Below, piece after piece: positions 51,739-60,162 of a stretch of 64,000 bases of DNA. The notes below the pieces were generated by a model that saw nothing but the letters and a program-made list of their open reading frames with translations, was not told the origin of the DNA and ran no database searches. Numbering within the stretch: position 1 is the first letter of the stretch; each line of letters opens with the position of its first letter. This stretch comes from an uncultured Bacilli bacterium (GTDB taxonomy: Bacteria > Bacillota_I > Bacilli_A > RF39 > UBA660), in contig CAKOOO010000004.1 in NCBI GenBank assembly GCA_934098665.1, forward strand, positions 1 to 64,000, in the 5' to 3' direction. Made by a program: the position numbers and the translations under genes.

Positions 51739-53385
51739 ATGAAAGATATTAGAATAACTTATAATGATAATAAGCAAATAAATGTTTCTTTAAATACTAC
51801 ATATTATGAATTAAGTAAAAGTGTTTTGCTTCCAAATTCAATTGGTGTAATTGTAAATGGAAAAGCAGTAAATTTAAATGAAAAAATAACTCGTAGTCAA
51901 GATATTTTATTTATTGATAAGTTTAATCCATATGGAAATAGAATGTATGTGGCTGGGTTAAAGATGATTTTTGAACTTGCCATTAAAAGACTTTATCCAA
52001 AAGCAAAAGTTTGTTATTCTTATAGTATTCCTAAAACTATAGTGGCTAATATAACTTCTGATATAACATTAAAAAAAGAAGAAATAGATATAATTAATGA
52101 TATGGTTAATGAAATAATTAAACAAGATATTAAATTTGAGAAGTTAATTGTTAAAAGTAATGATGCAATAAATTATTATAATGATATAGGAAATTATGTT
52201 AAATCATCAAATATAAAAAATATAACTGATCCTACAGTAGTTTTATATAAACTTGATACTCTAATTAATTATTATTATTATGAAATGCCTTACTCAACAG
52301 GAAATATAACTGATTTTAAAATTAAGTATTATAAAGATAATCAAATTATTATTAACTATCCAGTGGTGGCAAAAGATATAAATGAAGAAAATACAGTTAA
52401 TTATGATAGAATAATAAATTCATATAAAGATGGTCAAAAATGGCTTGACATTATGGGTGTTCCTTATATTAAAGATGTTAATAAACTTATAAGCGAAGGA
52501 AAAATAAATGATTTTGTAAAATCATCAGAACTTAATTTTAATATTGAAATAAATTTAGCCGCTAAAATGATTAGTGAAAATAAAAAAATTAAGTATGTAA
52601 TGATATCTGGACCATCCTCAAGTGGAAAGACAACTATAACAAAAAGGCTTGCGTCATATTTTAAAATATATGGTCTTGATCCTATTGTTATTTCTTTAGA
52701 TGATTATTATAAAGAAAGAATAGATAGTCCTAAAGATGAAAATGGTGATTATGATTTTGAATGTTTACAAGCAACTGATTTAGAATATTTAAATTCAGAT
52801 ATTACAAAGCTTATAAATAATGAAACTATTAATTTACCTAAATTTAATTTTGTAAGTGGCTGTAAGGAATTATCTCAAAAAAAAGTATCATTAAAAGAAA
52901 ATAGCATTATTTTATTAGAAGGGTTACATGCTATTAATGATGAACTTTTAACATTTATTCCTAAAGAAGAAAAATATAAAATATTTGTAAGCCCATATAT
53001 TCCAATATGTATTGATGAACAAAATTATATATCAAATAATGATTTAAGATTAATTCGAAGAATAGTTAGGGATTTTCGAACAAGGGGTTATGATGTAATC
53101 TCTACAATAAAAAATTCAAAAAAAGTAAGACTTGGTGAAGAAAAATATATTATTCCACTCATTCCTAGTGCGGATAAAGTGATAAATACGGCATTATCTT
53201 ATGAAGTAGGTTTATTAAAAGTTTATGTTGAACCACTTTTATATTCTGTAGATGTAACTTCAGAATATTATATTGAAACAAGAAGACTATTAAGTTTTTT
53301 AAAACAATTTTTTTCAATTAGTAGTGAATATGTACCAAAAGATTCCATATTAAGAGAGTTTATAGGAGGTAGTGAATATGATTAA
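51739..53385 (+). CDS. Nucleoside (uridine-type) kinase with TGS and threonyl-tRNA-synthetase-like N-terminal domains
   Basis: A 548-aa protein: an N-terminal TGS domain (about 1-65), a ThrRS second-additional-domain-like part (about 70-215), and a C-terminal P-loop kinase of the uridine kinase/PRK family with Walker A SGPSSSGKTTITKRLA (about 290-305) and SLDDYYKER. This domain combination is known in Firmicutes and annotated as nucleoside kinase. It probably phosphorylates a nucleoside to its monophosphate; the role of the tRNA-synthetase-like part is unknown. GAAAGGGA precedes the start. gap follows with a slight overlap. Confidence 0.85.
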   Translation: MKDIRITYNDNKQINVSLNTTYYELSKSVLLPNSIGVIVNGKAVNLNEKITRSQDILFIDKFNPYGNRMYVAGLKMIFELAIKRLYPKAKVCYSYSIPKTIVANITSDITLKKEEIDIINDMVNEIIKQDIKFEKLIVKSNDAINYYNDIGNYVKSSNIKNITDPTVVLYKLDTLINYYYYEMPYSTGNITDFKIKYYKDNQIIINYPVVAKDINEENTVNYDRIINSYKDGQKWLDIMGVPYIKDVNKLISEGKINDFVKSSELNFNIEINLAAKMISENKKIKYVMISGPSSSGKTTITKRLASYFKIYGLDPIVISLDDYYKERIDSPKDENGDYDFECLQATDLEYLNSDITKLINNETINLPKFNFVSGCKELSQKKVSLKENSIILLEGLHAINDELLTFIPKEEKYKIFVSPYIPICIDEQNYISNNDLRLIRRIVRDFRTRGYDVISTIKNSKKVRLGEEKYIIPLIPSADKVINTALSYEVGLLKVYVEPLLYSVDVTSEYYIETRRLLSFLKQFFSISSEYVPKDSILREFIGGSEYD

Positions 53386-54385
53386 TGTAGCAATAAATGG
53401 TTTTGGAAGAATAGGAAGAGTAGCATTTAGACAAATGATTACGGATGCAAATTTTAATATTGTAGCTATAAATAGTTTGGATATGACACCACAGGAAGCT
53501 GCATATTTAATTAAATATGATAGTATTCATGGGCTCTTTCATGAAAATGAAATAAGTTTTGATGAAAGTAATGTTGTTATAGCAACTGTAAAAAAAATAC
53601 CTGTGTTAAGTGAAAGTGATCCAAATAATTTGCCATGGGCTAAATTAGGAGTTGATTTAGTTTTAGAATGTACTGGAGCTTTTACTAGCAAAGACAAAGC
53701 AATGTCACATATAAATGCTGGTGCAAAAAAAGTATTAATTTCTGCTCCAGGAAAAGGTGAAATGAAAACAATTGTTAATGAAGTAAATGATGATATAATA
53801 ACTATGGAAGATCAAATAATAAGTGCATCTAGCTGCACAACAAATGCTCTTGCACCACTACTTAATGTTATTGAAAAAAATTATGGTATAGAAATAGGTT
53901 TTATTTCAACAATTCATGCCTTTACTTCAGATCAAAATGCTCTTGATAATACTCATAAAAAGGGTATATATTCTCGAAGGGGAAGAGCAAGTTCATTTAA
54001 TATTGTTCCAACATCAACTGGAGCTGCTAAATCAATTGGGCTTGTTATACCATCATTAAATGGTAAACTTGATGGTAATGCTTTTAGAGTACCTACAATA
54101 GATGGTTCGATGCTAGATGTAACATTAGAATTAAAAACCCTTGTTACTAAAGAAGAAATAAATGAATTAATAAAAAACAATCAAACAAGTGCTTTAAAAT
54201 ATACTGACTTTCCAATTGTATCTTCTGATGTTATTGGAAGAAAATGTGGATGTTTATTTGATAGTTTAATGACAAATGTTTTAACTGTAGATGAAAAAGT
54301 TTTAGTAAAACTAGTTGCTTGGTATGATAATGAATATGGATATACATATCAAATGTTAAATGTAGCTAAAAAATTATTTAAATAA
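53378..54385 (+). CDS. gap: Glyceraldehyde-3-phosphate dehydrogenase
   Basis: GAPDH (335 aa) makes 1,3-bisphosphoglycerate in glycolysis. NAD-binding NGFGRIGR is at the start and the catalytic cysteine is in SASSCTTNALAP. The C-terminal WYDNEYGYT is typical. The ATG at 53378 with AGGAGGT upstream is chosen over an in-frame GTG two codons earlier. It is followed by pgk after 10 bp; tpiA, pgm and eno are not adjacent, unlike in Bacillus. Confidence 0.97.
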   Translation: MINVAINGFGRIGRVAFRQMITDANFNIVAINSLDMTPQEAAYLIKYDSIHGLFHENEISFDESNVVIATVKKIPVLSESDPNNLPWAKLGVDLVLECTGAFTSKDKAMSHINAGAKKVLISAPGKGEMKTIVNEVNDDIITMEDQIISASSCTTNALAPLLNVIEKNYGIEIGFISTIHAFTSDQNALDNTHKKGIYSRRGRASSFNIVPTSTGAAKSIGLVIPSLNGKLDGNAFRVPTIDGSMLDVTLELKTLVTKEEINELIKNNQTSALKYTDFPIVSSDVIGRKCGCLFDSLMTNVLTVDEKVLVKLVAWYDNEYGYTYQMLNVAKKLFK

Positions 54386-54395
54386 TGGAGGTAGT

Positions 54396-55526
54396 ATGAA
54401 TTTCATTGATAGTGTAGATATTACAAATAAAAAGGTAATATTACGTTGTGATTTAAATGTCCCTATAAAAGATGGTAAAGTTTTAGATGATACAAAAATT
54501 AAAAAAAGTATTAAAACGATTAGTTATTTATTAAATAATAATTGTTCTGTTATTATTTTAAGTCATTTAGGACGAATAAAAACAAGCGTTGATAAATTAG
54601 AAAATTCATTGAAACCATGTAAAAAAATATTAGAGGATAATTTGAATCAAGAAGTTATTTTCTTAGATAATCCAGTTGGGATGAATGTTATTACGACTTG
54701 TAAAAATTTAAAATGCAAACAAGTTGTTTTACTAGAAAATACTCGTTTTTGTGATTTTCCAGAGAAACTTGAAAGTCGTAATGATTTAGGTCTTGCTAAG
54801 TATTGGTCAGTTTTAGCAGATGTATTTGTAATTGATGCTTTTGCTTCTTTACATAGACTTCATGCATCTGTCGCAGGCATAGCTAATTATTTGCCAACAT
54901 ATTTTGGATTTTTAGTAAAAAATGAAATAGAGGGACTTAACCCAGTAATAAAAGATATTAAAAGACCATTTACTGTTTTCATGGGTGGAGCAAAAGTTGA
55001 TGATAAATTAGAATATATAAAAGGTCTTCTTACAAAATGTGATTATTTATTAGTAGGTGGTGGAATAGCAAACTCATTTTTATATGCATGTGGTTTTGAT
55101 GTTATGGATAGTTTATGTACTAGTGATGAAATTACTATTTCTGAAATAAAAGCATTAATGAAAGAATATAAAGATAAGATAGTCCTACCTATTGATTTTG
55201 TAATTGATGAAGATAAAATACTTGATTTAAATACAAAGTCAATTAATAAATATTGCTCATATTTAGAAAAAAGTAAAACAATATTTATTAATGGAACAGT
55301 TGGTGCTTTTGAAAATAAAAAATACGCTATTGGTACTTATAAATTATTTGATTATTTAAAAAATGTTGATGCTATTAAAATTGCTGGTGGTGGAGACACT
55401 GTTAATGCAATAAATTTATTTAAACTAAAACATAACTTTACATTCTTATCAAGTGGTGGAGGAGCAAGTTTGGAATATATAAGTTCTAATCATTTAAGGG
55501 CTATTGATTATATTACAAAGCTATAA
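54396..55526 (+). CDS. pgk: Phosphoglycerate kinase (diverged)
   Basis: PGK (376 aa, slightly short) produces ATP and 3-phosphoglycerate. LRCDLNVPI, LSHLGR, LLENTRF and the RPFTVFMGGAKVDDKLEYI region identify it, with the ATP-site loop GGGDTVNAI and SSGGGASLEYI. Some usually fixed motifs have drifted: WNGPMGVFE appears as INGTVGAFE and NDAFGTAHRAHAS as IDAFASLHRLHAS. It should still be active because the core glycines and arginines remain. AATGGAGG precedes the start. Confidence 0.93.
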   Translation: MNFIDSVDITNKKVILRCDLNVPIKDGKVLDDTKIKKSIKTISYLLNNNCSVIILSHLGRIKTSVDKLENSLKPCKKILEDNLNQEVIFLDNPVGMNVITTCKNLKCKQVVLLENTRFCDFPEKLESRNDLGLAKYWSVLADVFVIDAFASLHRLHASVAGIANYLPTYFGFLVKNEIEGLNPVIKDIKRPFTVFMGGAKVDDKLEYIKGLLTKCDYLLVGGGIANSFLYACGFDVMDSLCTSDEITISEIKALMKEYKDKIVLPIDFVIDEDKILDLNTKSINKYCSYLEKSKTIFINGTVGAFENKKYAIGTYKLFDYLKNVDAIKIAGGGDTVNAINLFKLKHNFTFLSSGGGASLEYISSNHLRAIDYITKL

Positions 55527-55547
55527 TTATTAAAATTTTTGACATTT

Positions 55548-55554
55548 TTCGACA
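55548..55554 (-). promoter_or_regulatory. Candidate 0A box upstream of spo0A
   Basis: On the minus strand TTTTTGTCGAAAAATG contains the exact heptamer TGTCGAA. It lies about 40 bp upstream of the spo0A -35, suggesting autoregulation. Bacillus spo0A is also autoregulated. Confidence 0.5.
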
Positions 55555-55594
55555 AAAATTTACGTAAATAGTCAAGAATTTACAAAAATTTTTC

Positions 55595-55623
55595 TTGCTT
55601 TTTGGTAAAAAATGGTTTATTAT
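55595..55623 (+). promoter_or_regulatory. Sigma-A-type promoter of spo0A
   Basis: TTGCTT (55595-55600), 17-bp spacer, TATTAT (55618-55623). An imperfect inverted repeat CAAGAA...TTCTTG (55573-55597) covers the -35 and may be a terminator for pgk or an operator. Confidence 0.6.
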
Positions 55624-55661
55624 CTAGTTGTGAGGCACTTATTGTTAGCAGGAAAGGAATT

Positions 55662-56411
55662 ATGAAAAATACAATAAGAGTTGTTGTTGTTGATGACAAC
55701 ACTGTAGCTGTGAAAAGCATCAAAGATCATTTTTTAACAAATGATAGCATAAAAGTTGTAGCGACTTTTGGAAATGGTGAGGAGGCATTAGAATACTTAA
55801 TTAACCATAATAATGAGGTAGATTTAGTAATACTTGAATTATTACTACCAAGACTTGATGGTACTTCATTACTTGAAGAAATGAAATCAAGAAATTTACG
55901 TCAAAAGGTTATAGTTACATCTGGCTATAAAGATAACAAAATAATTAATGATTGCAATACGTATAATGTATCATATTATTTAGTTAAACCATATAGCATG
56001 ATTTCTTTAGATAAAAGAGTTAAAGAAATATTTGATAGAGTACCAATTTTTAATGCAGAAACTAGTAATTTGGATTTAGAAGTAAGTCAATTATTACATA
56101 ATTTGGGAATCCCATCACACATAAGAGGATATAAGTATATTCGTGATAGTGTAATTATTGTATATAATATGGACCGCATTAGCCATATTACTAAAGATGT
56201 ATATCCACAAATTGCACTTACTTATGATACTACTCCATCTAGAGTTGAAAGAGCTATTAGACATGCTATTGAGGTAAGCTGGTCAAGAGGAGATATTAAC
56301 CTAATGGAGGAACTATTCGGTTTTAGTATCAGTTGTGATAAATCAAAGCCCACAAACTCTGAATTTATTACTACTATTGCAGACAGAATTAAAATTGACA
56401 ATAACAAATAA
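55662..56411 (+). CDS. spo0A: Sporulation master regulator Spo0A, with Glu at the phosphoacceptor position
   Basis: Spo0A controls entry into sporulation. The 249-aa protein has a receiver domain (1-125) and the diagnostic DNA-binding domain (about 145-249) with SRVERAIRHAIEVSWSRGD and KPTNSEFITTIADRI. The receiver keeps the acidic pair D11-D12, T86 and the lysine K109 of VKPY. The phosphoacceptor aspartate (D56 of Bacillus, in LVLDIIMPHLDG) is glutamate E59 here (VILELLLPRLDG; codon GAA at 55836-55838). The start at 55662 follows AGGAAAGGA. A promoter and a 0A box are upstream. Glutamate cannot be phosphorylated normally and may mimic the active state, so control by a phosphorelay seems altered. 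Confidence 0.96.
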   Translation: MKNTIRVVVVDDNTVAVKSIKDHFLTNDSIKVVATFGNGEEALEYLINHNNEVDLVILELLLPRLDGTSLLEEMKSRNLRQKVIVTSGYKDNKIINDCNTYNVSYYLVKPYSMISLDKRVKEIFDRVPIFNAETSNLDLEVSQLLHNLGIPSHIRGYKYIRDSVIIVYNMDRISHITKDVYPQIALTYDTTPSRVERAIRHAIEVSWSRGDINLMEELFGFSISCDKSKPTNSEFITTIADRIKIDNNK

Positions 56412-56417
56412 AAAAAT

Positions 56418-56446
56418 TACTGAAGATTACTTTGGTATTTTTTTTT
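56418..56446 (+). terminator. Rho-independent terminator of spo0A
   Basis: Stem TACTGAAG/CTTTGGTA (56418-56425 with 56430-56437, two G-U pairs), followed by U9. Confidence 0.7.
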
Positions 56447-56453
56447 ACAAAAT

Positions 56454-56482
56454 TTGCTATTTAAATTTAGTTATGTTATTAT
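56454..56482 (+). promoter_or_regulatory. Promoter of the iPGM-like gene
   Basis: TTGCTA (56454-56459), 17-bp spacer, TATTAT (56477-56482), 24 bp upstream of the ATG at 56507. Confidence 0.6.
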
Positions 56483-56506
56483 TTTTTTAGAAAGTTTGTG
56501 ATTATT

Positions 56507-57907
56507 ATGAAAAAAATTTTAACTATATTATTTAATAGTAATGTTCAAAAAAATATTGATTTAAGTTTGATAAAACAAAATAATTTAAATACTTTTAATA
56601 AAATAATAACTAAATATACAAAATCCAAAAGCGAGTTTACAAATATAGAAAAGTTTGATTATAATGCACTTGGACTCGGAAGAAATATAATATCACTTCC
56701 CCAGCAAATTGATGATTATTTAAATAATATAACAAATATAAATGATAAAAATACATTATTAATTAGACAAAATTATAACAAAAAAGCTCACATTATTATT
56801 TCAATTAATAATTTAAGTATGCAAAGAAATATAGAAAACGCCTTTAAATTATTTAATTATTTAATAGCAAATTTATACACAAAAGTATATTTTCATATAA
56901 TTACTGATAAAGGCAGTGACAATAACTATGCAATTAACTATCTTAAAATAGTTGAAAACAGTATAAAAGATTCTAATGCTGGTTTTATATCTACTATATG
57001 TGGTAGTTCTTTTGCTCTTGATAGTGGAAACAATTTTGCTAAAACAAAAAAATATTATGATTTAATAATAAATGGTAAAGGTGTTCAGGTTTTAGAACTT
57101 GATAGTTTTCTTAAAACAATATATGAAAAAAATGATGGCGATGAAAATATAAGCCCTATAATTATTAATAAAGAAGGAATAATTGAAAATGGCGATATAT
57201 TATTTTGGCTTTGTGATAATCCTTTAAAAAGTAAACAAATACTTGAACCATTAAAAAATAAAGATTATAAAATATTTGAAACTAAACCTATGACGGACTT
57301 AAAACTATTTACTTTCTTTAATTCATTAAATTCTTATGAAACCATAAACTTATTGAATGAACCCGAGGCAAAATATAGTTTTGGAAATTATTTATCTAAA
57401 CTTGGTATAGTTCAAGCTAGAGTTACATTAGACACTTCATATGAAAATGTGATTAAAAAATTTGATAACAATGAAGAAAAAGTTCCGCATTTAGAAAAAT
57501 ATATAATTAGTTCATTAAATGATACATATGAATTAAAGTCTGTTAAATTAACGAAAAAGGTTTTAACACTTATGTCACAAGATTATGATTTTATACTAGT
57601 TAATTTTTCTAATAATATTTCTGATTATAAAGGTAATGAAAATGATTTTTCAAAAAATTATCTTACATTTGATACTTGTTTAAATAAACTAATAGAAAGT
57701 GCAGAAGATAACTTTTATAATGTTATGATACTATTTAATGAAGAGACTGAAATGGGTAATAATATTATCTTTACTATATTAGATGAAAAATTAAATTTAA
57801 AAAATGATGGATATATATATGATATTGTTCCAACAATTCTTGATTATATGGATATTTCTATACCAATTGAGATGACAGGTAAGTCTTTAATAGATAAAAC
57901 TGAATAA
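56507..57907 (+). CDS. Degenerate 2,3-bisphosphoglycerate-independent phosphoglycerate mutase-like protein
   Basis: A 466-aa protein colinear with iPGM (GpmI, about 510 aa). Matching segments include ALGLGRNIISLPQQIDD with the LNIGAGRIVYQSL region, KVYFHIITDKGS with KVYIHGFLDGRD, SPIIINKEGIIENGDILFW with PSVITKENGEP...DGDSVIF, FGNYLSKLGIVQARV with VGEVLSQHGLKQLRI, and DIVPTILDYMDISIPIEMTGKSLI with DLAPTLLDLLGV...EMTGTSLI. The catalytic and metal sites are gone: the DGxG and nucleophile serine region, HSH, DGRD, the FRPDR arginines, the NPDMVGH block (here NNISDYKG) and TADHG. It follows spo0A with its own promoter. It is intact and so presumably useful, but not as a mutase. Confidence 0.75.
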   Translation: MKKILTILFNSNVQKNIDLSLIKQNNLNTFNKIITKYTKSKSEFTNIEKFDYNALGLGRNIISLPQQIDDYLNNITNINDKNTLLIRQNYNKKAHIIISINNLSMQRNIENAFKLFNYLIANLYTKVYFHIITDKGSDNNYAINYLKIVENSIKDSNAGFISTICGSSFALDSGNNFAKTKKYYDLIINGKGVQVLELDSFLKTIYEKNDGDENISPIIINKEGIIENGDILFWLCDNPLKSKQILEPLKNKDYKIFETKPMTDLKLFTFFNSLNSYETINLLNEPEAKYSFGNYLSKLGIVQARVTLDTSYENVIKKFDNNEEKVPHLEKYIISSLNDTYELKSVKLTKKVLTLMSQDYDFILVNFSNNISDYKGNENDFSKNYLTFDTCLNKLIESAEDNFYNVMILFNEETEMGNNIIFTILDEKLNLKNDGYIYDIVPTILDYMDISIPIEMTGKSLIDKTE

Positions 57908-57921
57908 TATTTTTAATTTTA

Positions 57922-57958
57922 AAAGATGAATTTTATAAATATTTATTCATCTTTTTTT
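57922..57958 (+). terminator. Rho-independent terminator of the iPGM-like gene
   Basis: Ten-bp stem AAAGATGAAT/ATTCATCTTT (57922-57931 with 57945-57954) and U7 tail. Confidence 0.85.
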
Positions 57959-58005
57959 GTTTTTAAAAAATCTAAATTATTTTATAAAAAATATGCAAAA
58001 AGTAC

Positions 58006-58033
58006 TTGCATTTGGGAGTCAATTTATGATAAT
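58006..58033 (+). promoter_or_regulatory. Promoter of the S10 operon
   Basis: TTGCAT (58006-58011), 16-bp spacer, GATAAT (58028-58033) with TAT-like neighbours. It is the only promoter-like pair between the preceding terminator and rpsJ. Confidence 0.6.
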
Positions 58034-58040
58034 ATTAAAT

Positions 58041-58164
58041 ACGTATGACTGCGAGGATGTGCGAGGTTGCTGATACGCTAGGAATAGTTGGTAAATATAT
58101 TTCTAACGTATTGGGTAATTTGTACGGAGCAAGCCTATATTAAATATAGACGAAAGGAGAAAAC
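58041..58164 (+). promoter_or_regulatory. Structured S10-operon leader RNA (probable ribosomal-protein autoregulation)
   Basis: A 124-nt leader that is much richer in G+C than the surrounding DNA. It contains GTGCGAGGTTGCTGATACGC, an ATACG...CGTAT helix (about 58073 to 58113) enclosing a GTTGG/CTAAC hairpin, the conserved-looking GGGTAATTTGTACGGAGCAAGCC in part, and a CTATA/TATAG hairpin before the AAAGGAG site. It resembles the S10 (rpsJ) leader of Bacilli. The regulator would likely be L4, by analogy; this is an inference. Confidence 0.65.
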
Positions 58165-58473
58165 ATGGCAAAACAAGAAATTAGAATTACTTTAAAAGCA
58201 TATGACCATAGAATACTAGATGTAGCTGCTGGAAAAATATGCGAAACAGTAAAAAGAACTGGGGGAGAAATATCTGGACCTGTACCTCTTCCTACTGAAA
58301 TTGAAAAATTTACAGTATTAAGAGCTGTTCATAAATATAAAGATTCTCGTGAACAATTTGAAAGAAGAACTCACAAGAGACTTATTGATATTAAAAACCC
58401 AAGTAAAGAAACAGTTGATGCGCTATCTCATTTAGATTTACCAAGTGGCGTTCAAATCAATATTAAATTATAA
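58165..58473 (+). CDS. rpsJ: 30S ribosomal protein S10
   Basis: S10 (102 aa), also the transcription antitermination factor NusE. It contains RITLKAYDHRILD, the loop GPVPLPTEIEKFTVLR and ERRTHKRLIDI, all conserved. AAAGGAGAAAAC precedes the ATG. First gene of the S10 operon, directly after the structured leader. Confidence 0.98.
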   Translation: MAKQEIRITLKAYDHRILDVAAGKICETVKRTGGEISGPVPLPTEIEKFTVLRAVHKYKDSREQFERRTHKRLIDIKNPSKETVDALSHLDLPSGVQINIKL

Positions 58474-58493
58474 GAAAAGGAAGGAAAGAGAAA

Positions 58494-59228
58494 ATGAAAG
58501 GAATCTTAGGACGTAAAGTTGGAATGACTAGCGTATTTACTAAAGATGGTAAACTAATCCCTGTTACAGTTGTTGAAGTTCTACCAAATAAAGTAATGCA
58601 AGTTAAAACTACAGAAAAAGATGGTTATAATGCAATCCAACTTGGCGCAATTGACAAAAAAGCAAATAGAGCCAATAAGGCTGAAATCGGAAGTGCAAAA
58701 AAAGCAAATACAACTCCTAAGCGCTTCTTAAAAGAAATAAGAGACTATGAAGGCTCTTATAATATAGGAGATGAGATTACTGCAGATTTATTTACTGTTG
58801 GAGAAATAGTTGATGTAACTGGAACTACAAAAGGTAAAGGATTTGCTGGTGTTATTAAAAGACACAATCAATCAAGAGGACCTATGGGTCATGGTTCACA
58901 TTATCATAGAAGACCAGGTTCACTTGGAACTATGCTTCCAAAAAGAGTTCTAAAAGGTAAAAAACTTGCAGGACATATGGGAGTTGAAACAGTTACAATT
59001 CAAAACCTTGAAATCATCGAAACAAATACTAATGAAAATTATATTTTAATTAGTGGTAATGTTCCTGGTGCTAAAAATTCAATCGTTTTAATTAAAACTG
59101 CAATCAAAGGTAACAAAAAAGTTAATCCAAAGGAAATTATTAGTTATGAAGAATCTGTAGTAGATGCTGAAGAAGTAGTAACTCCTGTAGAAACTGAAAC
59201 AGTTACTGAAGTAAAGGAAGACAAGTAG
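58494..59228 (+). CDS. rplC: 50S ribosomal protein L3 with acidic C-terminal extension
   Basis: L3 (244 aa) begins assembly of the 50S subunit and reaches the peptidyl-transferase centre. Core signatures are MKGILGRKVGMTSVF, TGTTKGKGFAGVIKRH and GPMGHGSHYHRRPGSLG. The usual length is about 209; the last 35 residues (EESVVDAEEVVTPVETETV and on) form an unusual acidic Val/Thr/Glu-rich tail. AAGGAAGGAAAG precedes the start. Confidence 0.97.
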   Translation: MKGILGRKVGMTSVFTKDGKLIPVTVVEVLPNKVMQVKTTEKDGYNAIQLGAIDKKANRANKAEIGSAKKANTTPKRFLKEIRDYEGSYNIGDEITADLFTVGEIVDVTGTTKGKGFAGVIKRHNQSRGPMGHGSHYHRRPGSLGTMLPKRVLKGKKLAGHMGVETVTIQNLEIIETNTNENYILISGNVPGAKNSIVLIKTAIKGNKKVNPKEIISYEESVVDAEEVVTPVETETVTEVKEDK

Positions 59229-59248
59229 TCTTTTAAAGGAGGATAAAA

Positions 59249-59872
59249 ATGACAAAGTTAAGTATTAATAATTTAAAAGGCGAAAAAGTTAGTGATATTA
59301 CTTTAAATTCTGAAGTTTTTGGAATTGAAGTTAATGAACTTGCTATGAAGAAAATGGTTAGACTTCAACTTAATGCTTCAAGACAAGGTACTGCAAAAGT
59401 AAAAACAAGAAGTGAAGTATCAGGTGGTGGAAGAAAACCATGGAAACAAAAAGGTACTGGTAGAGCAAGACAAGGATCTATTCGTGCTGCTCAATGGAGA
59501 AAAGGTGGAATTGTATTTGGACCTACTCCAAGAGATTATTCATTTAAAATTAATCGTAAAGAAAGAGTTCTAGCTTTAAAGAGCGCTTTAGTTAATAAAT
59601 TAAATGAAAAGAAATTAATGGTTATTGATAACCTTAAATTAGATAATTTTAAAACAAAAACAGGTGTTGAATTATTAAATAATTTAAAACTTGATGGAAA
59701 AGTATTATTTGTTGCTAGTGAAGAAGCAGAAAACTTATATATGGCAACAAGAAATTTAAATAATGTACTTGTATTATTTCCTGATGAAATCAATGTTTAT
59801 GATATTTTAAACGCTGATTACGTTGTATTTGATGAAGCAAGTATTAAAATGGTAGAGGAGGCACTTAAATAA
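59249..59872 (+). CDS. rplD: 50S ribosomal protein L4
   Basis: L4 (207 aa) lines the exit tunnel and is the known autoregulator of S10 operons in several bacteria. The conserved tunnel loop is GGGRKPWKQKGTGRARQGS, followed by WRKGGIVFGPTPRDYSF. AAAGGAGG precedes it. It overlaps rplW by one base in a TAATG junction. Confidence 0.98.
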   Translation: MTKLSINNLKGEKVSDITLNSEVFGIEVNELAMKKMVRLQLNASRQGTAKVKTRSEVSGGGRKPWKQKGTGRARQGSIRAAQWRKGGIVFGPTPRDYSFKINRKERVLALKSALVNKLNEKKLMVIDNLKLDNFKTKTGVELLNNLKLDGKVLFVASEEAENLYMATRNLNNVLVLFPDEINVYDILNADYVVFDEASIKMVEEALK

Positions 59873-60147
59873 TGAGACATTATTCTGAAATTATAATTGC
59901 ACCAGTAGTTACTGAAAAAAGTATGGCATTAAGAAGTGAAAATGTTTATACATTTAAAGTTGCTAAGGATGCTACTAAAACTGAAATTAAAAAAGCTATT
60001 GAAGATGCTTTTAAAGTAGAAGTTAAAAGTGTTAATACTCTAAACACTAAATCTAAAAAAAGAAGAGTTGGAAAGTATCAAGGAAGAACAAAGACTTATA
60101 AAAAAGCAATGGTAACATTAAAAGATGGTTCTTCTATAGAACTTTAG
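59872..60147 (+). CDS. rplW: 50S ribosomal protein L23
   Basis: L23 (91 aa) sits at the tunnel exit and docks SRP and trigger factor. It contains APVVTEKSM, YTFKVAKDATKTEIKKAIE and VNTLNTKSKKRRVGKY. The start overlaps the stop of rplD, so both are translationally coupled. Confidence 0.97.
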   Translation: MRHYSEIIIAPVVTEKSMALRSENVYTFKVAKDATKTEIKKAIEDAFKVEVKSVNTLNTKSKKRRVGKYQGRTKTYKKAMVTLKDGSSIEL

Positions 60148-60162
60148 TAGAAAGGAGAAATT

